DNA of 64,000 bases. It comes from Nereocystis luetkeana. Its lineage: Eukaryota > Sar > Phaeophyceae > Laminariales > Laminariaceae. Positions 63,055 through 64,000 of this stretch are shown here, piece after piece (the first letter of the stretch is position 1; the number at the start of each line of letters is the position of its first letter). Under the pieces are notes generated by a model. The model made no database searches and had not been told where the DNA came from. It saw nothing but the letters and a program-made list of their open reading frames with translations. The translations under genes were made by a program, and so were the position numbers. The DNA lies in the NCBI GenBank assembly GCA_031213475.1, contig JARUPZ010000018.1:682001-746000 (forward strand), given 5' to 3'.

Positions 63055-64000
63055 AGCTACCCTAGTTGACCGTCCTCCTCAAGGTTTACCTTACAGGGAG
63101 ACATCTACTGTGGTACCTGATACCACTAAACTCGCCGTAGAACTCGCAATTGAAGTATCACCCTCATATGATACGTATAGCTTGCAAAGGTGGGTTTCAA
63201 GGAAAATTTCCGATCTCACACCTGCAGTATATATATACATACCAGGGTATATATTCAAACATACACCATATAAGGAAGAACACGAGAACGTCAATCGTTT
63301 TTGTTGTTCATGACGTTTGCCTCAGTAAACAAAGTTTTGGTCCAAGCAGAGAGTTTCGGCCAGAGACTTGACCGACTCGGAAACTGGTCTAGGTACGTAC
63401 GGGGAGGCATTCTATTTTTATGGCAAGGGCACGAGAACGCCGAGTTTCTGTTCGGTCCTCTTTTCTCCTCACGTCCTTCCCCCTCTGCCGGAAAAACCTG
63501 TCCGCGTGGTGGACTCGTCGACAACCTCTGCAGGAAGCGAGCACGCGCTAGAGAAAAAAAAAAAAAAAAAAAAAACACCACGTCCTCTTCGACGGATGCA
63601 CTGAATAAGGCGGTCGCTGGCTCTAGAGTTCGACCCACAGACACAAGTACACAGCTGCCGCAAGAAAATATAAATCAAGCTCACACCTAACGTTTTTCCA
63701 AACCATACACGTTTTTTTTTTTTTTAATGGTTGTGGTGGTGGTGCTGTTTACTCTTCCATGAAGCGTTTTTACAAGAACACGCACGACAGCCGAGGCGCC
63801 CCCCAGCCTGCGGAAATGGGCTTTTGTTGGAATTAGTTCATCGCTAACGTATCGTAGCATGCCACGGCACTCCCAAAACATGAATCGACAACTCAACACA
63901 CACGTTCGACCCACCCAATAGAAACGACCAACCAGCCTCGGGATTGCCGCCCCACATAAACCAACACAACCTGCAAAGCGAGACGCAGCAATCAGACAAG
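63055..64000. other. Right edge of window, no gene resolved
   Basis: A plus-strand exon-like stretch (63354-63396, VLVQAESFGQRLDRLGNWS, then gtacgt) has a good acceptor and donor but no partner in phase. A poly-A run lies at 63553-63574. The promoter of the minus-strand signal-peptide gene should lie just above 63054. Confidence 0.4.

Overview
This looks like nuclear DNA of a multicellular or flagellate stramenopile, most likely a brown alga. That is an inference from gene content and style: GT-AG genes with short exons and introns of hundreds to thousands of bases, low-complexity Gly/Ala stretches in coding exons, dense homopolymer G/C and simple repeats, a flagellar-type Tctex1 dynein light chain, and ordinary eukaryotic housekeeping genes (RER1, an acyl-protein thioesterase). 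No prokaryotic, organellar or clear viral gene block is present. Most exons are too short to stand out as open frames; they were found by pairing splice sites whose reading phases agree.

Layout. 771-6822 (+): C-terminal six exons of a WD40 protein whose 5' end is unresolved. 8109-10272 (-): a three-exon gene for a 75-residue protein, with a 23/27-bp satellite in its first intron. 11580-11708 (-): a lone terminal exon. 14393-17492 (-): three phase-matched exons of an unassigned gene. 19105-22829 (-): an LYPLAL1-type acyl-protein thioesterase with all three catalytic residues. 25744-26618 (-): an interrupted acidic, nuclear-type coding region. 27319-27647 (-) and 27830-28098 (+): a divergent pair, a small secreted-type protein and the start of a SET-like protein, 182 bp apart. 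31849-35038 (+): RER1. 38185-46255 (+): a seven-exon gene for a ~1,518-residue multi-EF-hand protein. 48156-56344 (-): a complete 111-residue Tctex1/DYNLT dynein light chain spread over 8.2 kb. 59349-60614 (+): an acidic, Gly-rich protein with a hydrophobic N-terminus and a 27-nt microexon. 62408-63054 (-): the first two exons of a signal-peptide protein.

The spaces between and inside these genes are full of repeats. Two families of ~90-115 bp terminal-inverted-repeat elements (A and B) recur across the window. Two nested insertions show that family A duplicates a TA dinucleotide at its target, as Tc1/mariner-type MITEs do. A ~290-bp dispersed repeat sits beside poly-G tracts. The DYNLT second intron (4.9 kb) carries a 106-bp satellite with a partly alternating 212-bp higher-order pattern and a ~1.3-kb imperfect palindrome.

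The genes do not form a pathway. Membrane traffic (RER1), lipid or thioester hydrolysis (LYPLAL1), calcium binding (EF-hand protein) and microtubule motors (DYNLT) simply lie side by side. The most unusual content is the repeat architecture inside host introns and several small unassigned multi-exon genes.
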